Shown here: positions 1 to 23,000 of the stretch, in pieces | Numbering within the stretch: position 1 is the first letter of the stretch | Layout: the number at the start of each line of letters is the position of its first letter | NCBI RefSeq assembly: GCF_037975245.1 | Contig: NC_092562.1 | Span: 25,231,054-25,295,053 of the forward strand | From: Apostichopus japonicus | Lineage: Eukaryota; Echinodermata; Holothuroidea; Aspidochirotida; Stichopodidae | Reading direction: 5' to 3' | Length of the DNA: 64,000 bases | The notes under the pieces: model-generated | Database searches by the model: none | What the model was told of the DNA's origin: nothing | Seen by the model: only the letters and a program-made list of their open reading frames with translations | Made by a program: the position numbers and the translations under genes

Positions 1-2029
1 AATGTCAAGTAAAATGGTACAGTATGAAACAGGAGCGGACATCGAGTTGCAACAAAACCATTGCAGTATGTCTCGAGCCCTGTATTAGGGGTTAAATATT
101 TCTTTTGGGTAAATTGAGCAAACATGTTTTTTTTCCAGAGTTGTTGCAACAATTTTACGAACAAAAAGTCGACATATCTTCTAGAATAATACTGTTAGTT
201 TTAGGTATTCCATTTTAATTGCTTTCGTTACCCCGCGACAGTCGTAGCATCCAAAATATTGCTTTTCAGAGACGAACAATGATTTCCCTGCGCAGTGCAT
301 TGACTTTTTCAAAGCTGGTAAACGTCGGCTGTATCGGGAAAGTCCCGGTAGAAAATAGTACCTGTGCGCTACTTGGACGATGCACGTGACGAAAAGACTC
401 ACTGCCTAGCTGTCGATTGCTGCTCATATTCTCTGATGGAATAATTTATTACAATTATGTAAGTATATTCTCCGCAAGATCGTGGATTTTCCGTGATGTT
501 TAAGCTTTGTCACGGTTTGTACTAAGAAACATGTTGAACATTTTCGCCGAACTCGTTTAGTCATACAAATACATTAAATGCCTAATACTTTGCCCACACT
601 TGTAATCATTAAACTGGTATTTCAACTAAGTTTTTTTCAACAGATAAGTTAAAAGAACATTCATGGACAGAAATCGGATGCTCTGCTGATCACATTAAAT
701 ACATCCTTAAAACTATGCCGTTTTAATGAACATAAGAACAGTGTCTATAGTGATTATGAGAATATGTTAGTACAAAATAGCGAAGTATTTCCGTGAACCA
801 GGTTGGCACGTCCAAAGGATTACCTATCATTCCGCTATACCTGGAGTTAACTCGTTGAAACGCAGGTTCAAACTGCATCGCTTATCTCCGTTTTAATGTT
901 AGCTCTACCTATATGCATGCTAAAAGCTAGTCTTGGTCAAGTCGTTTGTAATACTCCTTTCCTCGCCTACAAACTGTACATGCCTCAGAGTCCGCTTCTG
1001 CCTACCACGAATGTGCTTGCCCACTGTATTTTACATGCCAGAGGATCTGTCCGATACAATTCCTCAAAACCACAATGACACATGAACAGCAATGGGATAG
1101 CAAAACCCACTATGGCTCACATTCGTTGCAGTTGCACCTACACTAAAATTATAATTAATAATAATAAACTAAATACTACTATGGTTATACAAACTAAGGC
1201 TATATATTATATACCTAACGTTAGGCTTGGTCCGTGCCTGTAACTTGACAACATATATCTCTATTTCTTAGGTTCAAAGACTTTCGTAGGTTCTGCACCG
1301 ATTTTACAGAGATTTCCATCATTTCTGCTTTCATTTTATTCATATAACATGGGCTAGTCGGTCTCTCTCCGTCATTTTAACAAGTTCTGAGGCACTAAAT
1401 TCTTTGAATTTGTATACGTATTTTGACGTCATAACAGTGAACAGCGCCGCTAGCTTCAAATGAGACATTAGCATCAAAGTAGACAACAACTTTGAAGGAG
1501 ACAACAGCATCAGAGGAGACAACAACAACAGCAACAAAGGAGACAACAACATTGAAGGAGACAACAACATTAAATGAGACAACAACATCAATGGAGACAA
1601 CAACATGATAACAGACAGAATGGTAGAAACAACATAATACATTGCCCTTTCGGCGTTCCATGCTCTAGCTGCGACGTCTATCTTCACTTCAGTCAACATG
1701 CTTGTTTGTGCAAGTGACACATCATTATGTTAAGTATGAAAACCAGACGGTAGCCAGCTTATGCGGAAACTGTATATAATGTACTTGCATATAAGCCTGG
1801 CTGTGTGGTGAGCGTCTATGAAGTATGATATATTCCGATAGCATTGTGGATCAGTTGGGAGTCTAATAACGCTATAGGACAGTTATTGCAAACATTCTGA
1901 CAAGAGCTCCGTGGGCGGGAAGTGCTTTTTACAGAAACTCTGTGAAAATACATAGGCGTCCAAGTCTGTGAATGGTTCTGTATATTACTACTACTCAGCT
2001 ATATGAATATATATAGACATCGGGGGGAA
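1..2029. other. Upstream intergenic region, no gene seen
   Basis: I see no exon with paired splice sites or a recognisable protein here. The longest open frame (minus strand, about 1340-1720) is only the antisense of a low-complexity GACAAC repeat. The last 30 bases before the ATG at 2030 contain a TATA-like run (about 2003-2015), which could belong to the promoter or 5' leader of the downstream gene, but no initiator can be fixed. Confidence 0.4.
1462..1632. repeat. 18-bp minisatellite, GAGACAACAAC-type
   Basis: Units of about 18 bp, each beginning GAGACAACAACAT followed by a few variable bases, repeat head to tail, regular in the centre and degenerate at the edges. The strong purine/pyrimidine strand bias produces long but meaningless open frames on the minus strand. 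Confidence 0.8.
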
Positions 2030-13446
<11,417 letters not shown>

Positions 13447-13469
13447 TGTGCTGATGTTTCTGTCCCATG

Positions 13470-15173
13470 GTATGTTGTGTATATTCATGACAGGGTGGAT
13501 ACTCATAAAGGTATTGTCGGGGGTGTTTTACGGTATGTTAGGGATGATATTGTAAGTGTTGAAAAGTCTCAGTTGCAAGTTTCCTTTGTAAATTCTGTCT
13601 GATGCGAGTCCACAGACAACTCCAAGAGGTCCAGCGGTGTTACAACTTTTGGTGTTTTTTGCCGTTCTCCTAACATCAGCGAAGATGACGATGACTTGCT
13701 GTTTGATTCAATTAGAAAGGCTGAAAAAGATGATTATGTTATAATGTGCGACTTTAATTTCCTGCCATTACTTGCATAGATGGTTCCAATGGTAGGAAGG
13801 GTAGTAACTTTGTAGATGTTGTGCAAGATTGCTGTTAACATCAGCATGTTACTTTCCCTACTAGGTGGCATAACATCCTGGATCTTGTCTTGAGTTCTGA
13901 TCCAAGCAATGTTGTTGTTTTGACGGTCTTAGGAAAACTATGAACTAGCGATCTTGATAAACTAGCTTTAGATGTTGTTTGAAAGGTCGTAAATTCTGTG
14001 AACAAGGAAAAGTCCCTGATTTTTCGAGATCAGATACAGAGGCAATTGAAACTTTACTAAAGGATACGGATTGAATTAATTTGTTTATAGATATGAGTGC
14101 TTCTCAATGGATTTGTTTAGCTGATAAGTTAAAGGTCATTATGGAAAATCATGTTCCGTGGAAAAATTGCAGTATGCCACCTTGGAAAAATAAGAATGTT
14201 AGATGTGCAATTAAGCAAAAACGTAGAATGTGGAAGTTATTTAGGAGGACTAATTCTGAATCTCTTTTGGTCAATTTCACAATGCATCAGCTGAAGGTAG
14301 AAAGCTTAGTGTCTGATGCAAAATTGAATTTCGAAAATAACATTGCCTTGGATATTAAGGATAACCCATTACCTTCTTTTCTTATTTCAGGTTAAAGCAG
14401 AAAGTTAAAGTTTCTCTAAGGGAAATACAGTCAAGATCTTGCAGATCTTTTGAACAAATATTTTGTGTCGGTTTTTACAAGGAAATATATGTGAAGTATT
14501 CCAGATTTTCAGGGGGTGGGGGGGGGGATGAAGTGATGGTCCTAAACTGGATACGGTCTTATTTTCGGATGAGGTTTTCTTAAAGGAGCTGCTTTTTCTA
14601 AATGTTTTTTTAAAGCTTCTGGACCTGATGCAATCCATCCGTATTGACTTTGAACACTATTTCTGCGTTCCACTCTCATTGGTTTTTAGTTAATTTATGA
14701 ACGAATGTCATATTCCTAAGGATTGGAGATGTGCTAATATTACCCCAAATTGCAAGAAGTTTGATAAGTCCAAGCCCTGCAATTATAAGCCCGTTAGTCT
14801 CACTAGTGTTGTTTGTAAGGTCATGGAGTATATTGTTAAAAAGTCTATGGCCATGGACTGCAGTTAACTTAGTGGTCAGTCTTTGATCAGAGAGTCTCAA
14901 CTTTGCTTTTGTCAAAAATGGTCTTGTCTCACTAATGTTCCTGAGTTAATGGAAGATGTAACAAGCTCACTAAATAGGCAGAAGTCTGTAAATGTTGTGT
15001 TACTGGATTTCCAGAAGGCCTTTGATAAAGTTCCCACAAGCGTCTTTTATTTAGGCCGTAGAGTATGTGTGTCAAGGAGAATTTAATGTCTCGGATGGAG
15101 AATTGGCTTGGTTATAGGAAACAGAGGGTGGTAATTAAAGGCTGTGCTTCTTCTTGGCAGGACGTTACTAGTG
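13470..15173 (+). mobile_element. LINE remnant, 5' part (endonuclease and start of reverse transcriptase)
   Basis: Conceptual translation across several stops and frame changes shows non-LTR retrotransposon landmarks in order. These are an endonuclease strand GGVLRYVRDDI, the catalytic-type YVIMCDFNF (about 13735), then HVTFPTR followed by NILDLVLSSDP (about 13845-13910). The reverse transcriptase follows with SCLTN, VVLLDFQKAFDKVP (about 14994-15040) and ENWLGYRKQRVVIKG (about 15098-15140). The style is that of the CR1/L2 group. It is decayed and inactive. The copy stops abruptly at GACGTTACTAGTG (15173), where the 12.5 kb insertion begins, and resumes at 27711. Confidence 0.8.
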
Positions 15174-15182
15174 CGTGCGTGA

Positions 15183-15236
15183 ACGGCGCCTATCGGGGAT
15201 AATCGTTAGGATACACACCCGTCAACTGGGGATACT
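15183..15236 (+). repeat. Left terminal inverted repeat core of the 12.5 kb element
   Basis: ACGGCGCCTATCGGGGA is followed at a similar distance by CAACTGGGGA. Both blocks recur inverted at the right end. Identity is close to complete over the first 17 bases and patchy beyond. Confidence 0.65.
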
Positions 15237-15298
15237 CCGCATAACGGGGATATCCCCGATTTTAGATTCATCAAAATACAGTCAAATGGGGTGTCAAT

Positions 15299-15336
15299 AA
15301 CATGCTCAGGGGTTGTCAGTGAGTTCTGAGCATGTT
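15299..15336. repeat. Perfect 11-bp-arm palindrome near the left end
   Basis: AACATGCTCAG (15299-15309) pairs with CTGAGCATGTT (15326-15336) across a 16-base loop. It lies about 125 bp inside the left end of the insertion, so it may be a recombinase or protein binding site; that is inference. Confidence 0.6.
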
Positions 15337-15437
15337 CCCCACTATCCAGGTTTTAAACGCATTTAGGTGTAAAAAGTGTGTAAGCTTCGCATGGAATTTT
15401 TTTCATACACCGGTGTAAGCCTGTTTCACAACATCCG

Positions 15438-15459
15438 ATTGGCGCGCCACATTTCCCGC
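15438..15459 (+). promoter_or_regulatory. Candidate promoter: inverted CCAAT box and E2F-type site
   Basis: ATTGG (inverted CCAAT) at 15438-15442 and TTTCCCGC, a perfect E2F/DP consensus, at 15452-15459 lie in a locally GC-rich patch. This patch directly precedes a putative non-coding first exon (about 15465-15524). The arrangement is typical of cell-cycle-regulated animal promoters. Confidence 0.45.
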
Positions 15460-15464
15460 GCTCT

Positions 15465-15524
15465 CCGCAGACCGTGTGTACACCGAGTACGAAACTAACG
15501 AAGAAATCGACCTACCAAATGCAA
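15465..15524 (+). other. Putative 5' non-coding exon of the SET-recombinase gene
   Basis: A strong donor (CAA|GTGAGT, 15525) follows the promoter-like patch. Joining to 16960 puts stop codons in front of the ATG at 16968, so this exon would be 5' UTR. Its 5' edge is a guess. Confidence 0.35.
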
Positions 15525-16959
15525 GTGAGTTTTCGTTCAAATTTAAAAGAAGGAGACGACCTTATTGTAAGAAATCAGCCGACTGGCATATCAATACTAA
15601 AAAAAAGTAGACAAAATAGCGAATCTAACAACTTAGATATGGGTAGCGTCGATGCAGTAACTTAGCCTAAATGTTTACGTTAGGCATATACGGGGCTAGG
15701 CCTAGCTTTAATTTTAACGTTGCGGTACATCGTCGAGTGCCTTTTTAAGTAAGGCTAAAATTGGACCAAGATGGGTTTTCAGGTAGAAATGTAATACTTT
15801 AATTTACAGAAGCTATGGTTATATTAAAATATATAAATTGGTCAACATGTCATTCTTAGATTATACATGTTTCACTTGCGTTTCCAAGGGATGTTTAATT
15901 AACTGCTATGGAATTGTGGACAACCAACGTTACCATCAGTACATCACCTCCCCACATTGAAGATCGTGTTATTACTGCGTAGCTTATGACATACTTTAGA
16001 CCAATTAGTACATGCAATGTCACGCATTGCATTTGTGCAGGCGTAGGCCTACATGTAGCCTAACTTTTGGTCTAGTCCTCAGTCTATGCTTAATTAATAG
16101 TAATAGCTAATACTTAAGATTTTTGTAGGACAAGTATTGGAAAATATGTAGCATTAATTAGTCCTTGAATAGCCGTATCATTTTAAGTGGAAAATGTTCT
16201 ACATTGAAAGGAGTGGGGGGGGGGGGGGGTGGGGGAGTCTACAACTACATGTATGATGTAAGTATGTTATTGTTAACACTATTTGGCATCAACTAAAGTT
16301 GGTAGAAGACAATGATTGAGAAATGTAATTAAAGTTTGCTCTCCATAAATTTTGGTTGACATTGGGAAATTACATGAGATGTTCAGAAAAACTATGGTCC
16401 TCTACATTGCTAAGATGATGATGAAATATATTTGCCTGTAGCAAACATGTGATTGCATGGTATTGGTAATGAAAAAATTCACTGTTATCATTCAACCTCT
16501 TTATTATCTCAAGGGAGGAGAGGTTGATTTCAGTAATATTAGCCCATGTGTTAAAACAAAAATGGTACGGTATGCTGAAATTACAAATTCTCTGAACTGT
16601 GTACAGAGGTTGTCCTGTTATGTGTTTTGTCAATGCCACACCAATTCAGTATGCAATAACTAACAGATAGGCTATTCCCAGTTAACATTGATGTTATGTG
16701 CACTATTGTTGTCTAATAATATTCCATGCATGTTTTATTAAGCTTAATACTGTATGTGGGCTAGGAATAGCAAACTGTCAATTTGCACAATGTTTGATGA
16801 AGAGCTCTGCACAATAATGGTTAAAAACATTTATTTTATTTACATGTTTTAACATATATCTGAAACTTCCAATAGTGCAGGGGGTTAACCTAATATTGCA
16901 ATGAATTTGAATTTAGTCACTTTCTCAATCTATTCTAATCTTATTCCTTTTGATGACAG

Positions 16960-17073
16960 GCAAAATAATGAGGCCAAAAAGGAGGCGATTAAACCACGAG
17001 GATGTGGCCAAACAATATATCAACCAGAAGAAAGATAGGCAAGGTTTTTCAGTGAAAGAAATACCACAAAAAG
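16960..17073 (+). CDS. SET-recombinase gene, first coding exon
   Basis: Acceptor TTGATGACAG and donor AAAG|GTAAGT. ATG at 16968 is the first in the exon and gives a basic start, MRPKRRRLNHEDVAKQYI, plausible as a nuclear localisation signal. An in-frame stop lies just upstream, which supports this start. Ends in phase 1. Confidence 0.75.
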
Positions 17074-20000
17074 GTAAGTTGAAATACTACAATACTTTTC
17101 AATGTGAGCAGTACATGGCTTGATATACTGTAGGTGTAGTAAGAAAAAGGGAGGGAGAGAATAAAAATATGCATCCTGCCTTTGCAAGTAAAAGTAAGCG
17201 CATGTCAATTATGTCTGTCCTGCAAAACATGTCATGTGCAGTGGCGTCGCCAGACATTTCAAACTTGGGGGCACAGGGGAGGGGGGACAGCACTTAATTA
17301 GAGGGGCACAATGTTTATTTGTGAATGCTGTCCTTTGAAAAATTTCTATTAATTAAGGGTGCTATATTTTGCAACTTGAAGTAACTTTATTTTTAAGAAT
17401 TTGGGGATTAGTCTGTCCGATATTTATGTTTGTAATTGAGGCAGATAAAGTTTTTGTTTGAGTATTTTTTATAAGCACTACAAATCGCATCTGGGGGGCA
17501 CCTGGGAAGGCTCAATTCTTTTTGGGGAGGGCACGTGCACCCCCCCCGGACCAGGCCACCCTGACTGCACCACTAGTGTGACCCCTACCTTTTGAAGTAC
17601 GAGGTGGAGACTACTACTGGAGAGTTGGCCCCTCAACAATAACCATAAACTGATTTTATTTACTGCAGGTAGAGGAGTCGTAACAGATTCCTTCTTTGAA
17701 AAGGGGGAATTTCTCTTACAGTACAGTGGAAAGTGCCTTACAGCTACAGAAGGAGATCAGCTGGAAAATGAAAATTCATCTGGATTCAGATTCTTCATCA
17801 AGTGCAAAGGCAAGGAATATTGGTAAGGCATTTGGTTTTGTGAGAAGTGTATGTACAAGGTCATGTAAAGTTCAAGGTTATTTTTAGTTACTCTATTCCT
17901 AGCAATCCGTTGTTCTTGAAAGAATCTATGCGTTGTTGCCCGTCTTTCTGTGTGCGTTATGTGCGTGACACGATATCATATTTGCATTCAGCTGTGCATG
18001 ATCGATTGGCTTGTCCAATCAAGAGTTATTATTGTTGGTATACTGGAACTGAGTTTGAAATGTATGGCTTACTCTGTATTTGTTATAGCACAGGTATCCA
18101 TTTATTAAACTTAGTTGTGAAAAGAAATTGAGATAAACTGCACCACCCATTGAAATACTGAATCAAGCCTGCATTTGTACTTTCTCTCCCTTCATTTATC
18201 CAGATAAACAATGTGTGATGTATATGACACTACTTGGTTAACCTAGGAGTTATTAAGGCTGCAATTGTTCATAATTATCTTTGTTTTCCTGCTATCTTTA
18301 TTGATCCATTGTTATTAACAAACAAGGCTTTTTCATTTATAGCATTGATGCAACTGAGGAACCAACGTGCGGTCCTAAATTAGGAAGACTTGTTAACCAT
18401 GGAGAAAAAAGAGAAGTGAATGTAAAACTTCATATAATTCAAGTGAGCGGTGAACCAGCATTGTGCCTGTTTGCATCAAGGAATATCGAAAGGGGTGAAG
18501 AACTGCTATATAACTATGGCGTTGGAAACTTACCGTGGAAGAACTGCACCCAGGTTAGACCATTGTTTCTAACATTATTATCAATTTGCTTCTCCAGCAG
18601 GCTTTGACAACCCAAACAAATTATTTCAATCAGTTATCACATGGGCAAGCTTTAGAATCATGTAACTGGGACCATAATCACCAGTATACTACATGGCCCC
18701 AGTTTAGGCTGCATGGTAAGAGTTAGGTTCCATCTTCTTTGTATCGTTTACTGTTGTCAAAGTATATATAATTCAAAGATCTCATAGCCATTCCATAGAC
18801 CAGTCTGCTATACTACAATATATTGAAGCCAAATGTCAAGTTCTTCATGAAATATGAAAATAAAAGTTAATATCTATTAATTTTTTTTCTAACAGACAAA
18901 ACAAGGCAGAGAAAGTCCTCAACCTCCACATTGTGTGGAAGGAGGTGTGTCTTCAAAAGTTTCCAGGAAGTCTACTGATAAAGGTTAGTCAAAAAACTTA
19001 CATTTTATCTTCAACACCTATTGTAAAATTTGAAATTTTTTGTAAATTCACAAAGACAGTATAGGTGACCCCAGTTCCCTTAAGTATAGCTTGGATTTAT
19101 CCCCACTTTCAGTGTACAAGTTCATCAATGAGCATCTATATATATATATGTGTATATATATATGTGTGGCTTAGGCTTACAGAAGGCAAGGCTTAGGCTC
19201 ACAGAAGAGGAAATATATTCTTTTCTTTTACAGTCACAGAGTGCACACAATTGCAACAAATTACCTTGCATGTAAACAAGGAGTGGGGTGAATTGTAATT
19301 TCTAGCTAATTTGTACTGCTAACATATTCAAGATATTTTTTACTCACTTAACTGTATCTTTGTCTTTGCGCATGGAAGAGGATATCCCCTGTTCCATGTA
19401 TAATATGGATTTATCCCTGTTTTCAGTGTACACTTTTTATGTAGGTCTAGTTTACACTGTCGGCATGCAGTATCGCACACACATGCAATACTCACAAGAC
19501 CAGTGTTTCTGTCATCCCAAAGAGCTCAGCTGATAGCCTACTAGTGTGATCTTTAGTCATTGTGCAGCTCAATCTATCTGTCTGTCAACAAATACATACA
19601 ATTGCTATTACTTGTGCATTATTTTGCCGATATGATGCACTTGGTCAAAATGATCACCAAGTAAGGGGGCATCAGTGGTGTTGTTGGGGAATTAGAGGTC
19701 AAAGGTCATAAAGGATTTATATTCAGCTATTTTGTGAAAACACAAGATATTCTCATTCCCCAATTTGAAAGTGATATTGATCAAAATGGTCTTTGACTTT
19801 TCCACATATGGGATGTCAGGAACTTGAGGTCAAAGGCCATGTTGGGTCATTCTCTGCCATTTTAGGAAAACACAATTGTTAGATGTGTAGATTGCACAAA
19901 AACTATGAAACTGCTCAAAAAGGTTTGTTTGCAATCAAAGTTTAATTTTCATTGTCAATGTCATAATTTTGCTAATATGGGTAATTTTTGTCTTCTTCAG

Positions 20001-23000
20001 TGTAACTCAATAAATGGCATACTTCATATGATTTTTTGCAACATTGGTGATGCAGTTTTAAGCTGTCTATTTAGATAAAGCAATGTTAACAAGTGCTTTT
20101 TTTTGTGGCTCTTTTCCTCTTTAAGGTGCTGCTAAAAAGTCACCTGTAAACCTACCTGTAGAGGGTCACACAGATCCAGTGACTGATTCCTCGATGGCCA
20201 GCTGCAATACGAAGAACTTCGTTGACTTGGCAGAAAGCGCCTCACAAGCATCAGGTGCAGACTGCAGTGACCAGATTCCAGCTGTAAACCTACCTGTAGA
20301 GGGTCACACAGATCCAGTGACTGATTCCTCGATGGCCAGCTGCAATACGAAGAACATCATTTACCTGGCAGAAAACGCCTCACAAGCATCAGGTGCAGAC
20401 TGCAGTTACCAGATTCCAGCTGTAAACCTACCTGTAGAGGGTCACACAGATCCAGTGACTGATTCCTCGATGGCCAGCTGCAATACGAAGAACATTTACC
20501 TGGCGGAAAACGCCTCACAAGCATCAGGTGTGAACTTCATATCAGTAGCAGGTTTGCATCCGGCCATAGCAGAAGATGAGCAGTCACTTCCAGATACTGA
20601 GATAATAGGTCCCAGTGACACAGAATCGACAGGAGGTAGATTTCTAGGAGATAGTGGAGCTTTTGAGTCAGCAGAGACAGGTTCAGGGTCAGAGGATGGT
20701 AATCCAGAGTCAGCACAGGGAGATACAGGGTCAATGGATAGCACAGAGTCATTAGATGGTGATCTTGAGTCAGTGGAAGATTGTTCACAACCAAGCAGTG
20801 ACGATTCTGATGTTGAATCATATGTTCCTGATTCAGATGATGAGTGTTCTGTGCATTCAGATGTTATTCCATTGAAAAGATGGGCAAGGTCTGTTCCTAT
20901 CAATGGTCAAGGAAGAAGTCCTACTCAAAGCTGCTCAACTGCAGAAGAAAAAACCAGCCCTAGCACAAGAAAAAATGATTCTAACAGCAATGAAGTTGCA
21001 AGCACATCACATTCATGTACCGAGACGGAAAGCAAGGTCTATGTTATGACAACCCATAATACTGCTAACGGTAGATGTTATGACAAACCCGCGTACTGCT
21101 TCGTTTGCTCCAGGCCACAGAAAAAACTAAATGTTCACATTCTCCAGCATAGCACTACAGCCCAGGTGGCTGAATGGTTGGCCGCAAAGAAAGGACCAGA
21201 AAAAGATAAACTTTGGATAAAAATGAGAAACTATGGAAATCACTTGCATAACTATGAGGTACTAAGCAAAGGAGAGGGTGAATTGATAGTTGTATATCGA
21301 CCACAGAAATGTGGAGACCCCAATGACTATCAGCCTTGCTTGGATTGTCTTGGTTACCTGTCTCGTAATGAATTTTACAGGCACAAATGTAAACTAAGAA
21401 GAGAGCAGGATCATGAGGAGAGTGAAGAACAGAAAAGAAGACATTCTCTCCTCCGAGATGCAAGAATGCTCTTGCCACCACCCTTAGGTGTTCGTGCTGG
21501 CGATGTCATTCACAGACTTTTGAACTCTTTGCTATGTGATGATGTATCGGTTTGTATCAAAGGGGATCCTATGATAGTAGAGTTGGCTAGAAAGTTTTGT
21601 TTCAAACATGGACACGACAAAGAGCAGTTCAAAACCCTAAGGAACAAGCTAAGAGAAATAGCTCGTCTTGTACTTGAATATCGACAAATCAGTGGACAAC
21701 ACAGTGCTACCTTGGCCGACTTAATTGTCCCATCAAGGTTTGAACTTCTCCTCAAATCTGTCAGGAGTGTGTGTGGATTTGACGAAGAGACCCACCAATA
21801 TACTAAACCAAGTTTGGCACTTAAACTTGGGCACAGTCTGAAGAAAGCGGCTATGCTTGTAGTCAGTACGGCTTTGATTGAGGAGAACAAAGAAAAGGAG
21901 AGGCAGGCCCGAGATGTCATCACCTTACTCAATGAAAATTGGGATTGGGAAGTGTCCTCTCATGCTTTGCGGACATTGTATGAAGGCAAAAGAAACAACC
22001 CCAAACTGGTCCCTCTAACAACAGATGTTGTTCTTCTCTCCAAATATCTCAGAGGAGAGGCAGAGAGTAGCTTAGCTGATTTGAAGAAAGCCAAAGCTGT
22101 AGAGGAAATCAAGAAAAGTTGGAGAAACCTTGCTGAAATCACACTGACACAGATACTTTTGTTTAACCGCAAACGGCAGGGCGAGGTTTCAAAGCTGACA
22201 ATGGAAGACTATGCAAAACTAAAGAAAGGAGAATCACATGTTCTAGACATGCAGATATTAAGCAAGTTTGAACAGAACCTGGCAAAAGTCATATGGCGTG
22301 TCGAAATTGTTGGAAAACGCGGCAGATCAGTTCCTGTTCTTATCACAGAGAATGTAAAATGTGCTGTTGATGAGCTTGTAAAGCATAGAGATGCTGTGGG
22401 AATAGAACCCCAAAACCTCTTTGTATTTGCTATCCCAGAAGGGTCAACTCATTATATCCGTGCCTGCGACACATTGCGTAAATTCTCTTGTGCATGTGGT
22501 GCAAAAAAACCAGAGTTGCTTCGATCAACACAGCTAAGGAAGCACATCGCAACCATGTCCCAAGTAATGGCCCTACAAGACAACGAACTTGATGTCCTTG
22601 CCAACTTCTTGGGTCATGACGTAAGGGTTCATCGGGAGTATTACCGCTTACCTGATGCAACTATCCAAGTTGCCAAAGTTTCAAAGCTTCTGATTGCCCT
22701 TGAGGGTGGCAGTGGAGACCCCGGACAGGTTTTGCAAGGAAAGAGTTTGGAACAACTAGATTTGCAGGAAAATGAAGGTAAAGTTTGATATGTTAAAGTT
22801 TTCTCCCCATATAAGCCCACTCATAAATTGTTGTTTAATTACCCATGGGCCCTGACCTCCATTACAATTTTAAACTTGGGGTTTGCCATCAAACACAGTT
22901 CCCATGATTTTGAAAAGTATGGTAAAGTCTGTTTAATCACTAGATTTTGTGCTAGCAACAGTAGTGAAAGTGATTTGCTGTTTACTTACATTACATACCA

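Noticed and set aside
1340-1720. Minus-strand open frame rich in Leu/Ser/Met
   Set aside because: It is the antisense reading of an 18-bp GACAACAAC minisatellite; two overlapping frames are open for the same reason.
20496-20903. Minus-strand open frame of 135 codons
   Set aside because: It lies antisense to the acidic coding region of the SET-recombinase exon, whose plus-strand frame has domain and splice support.
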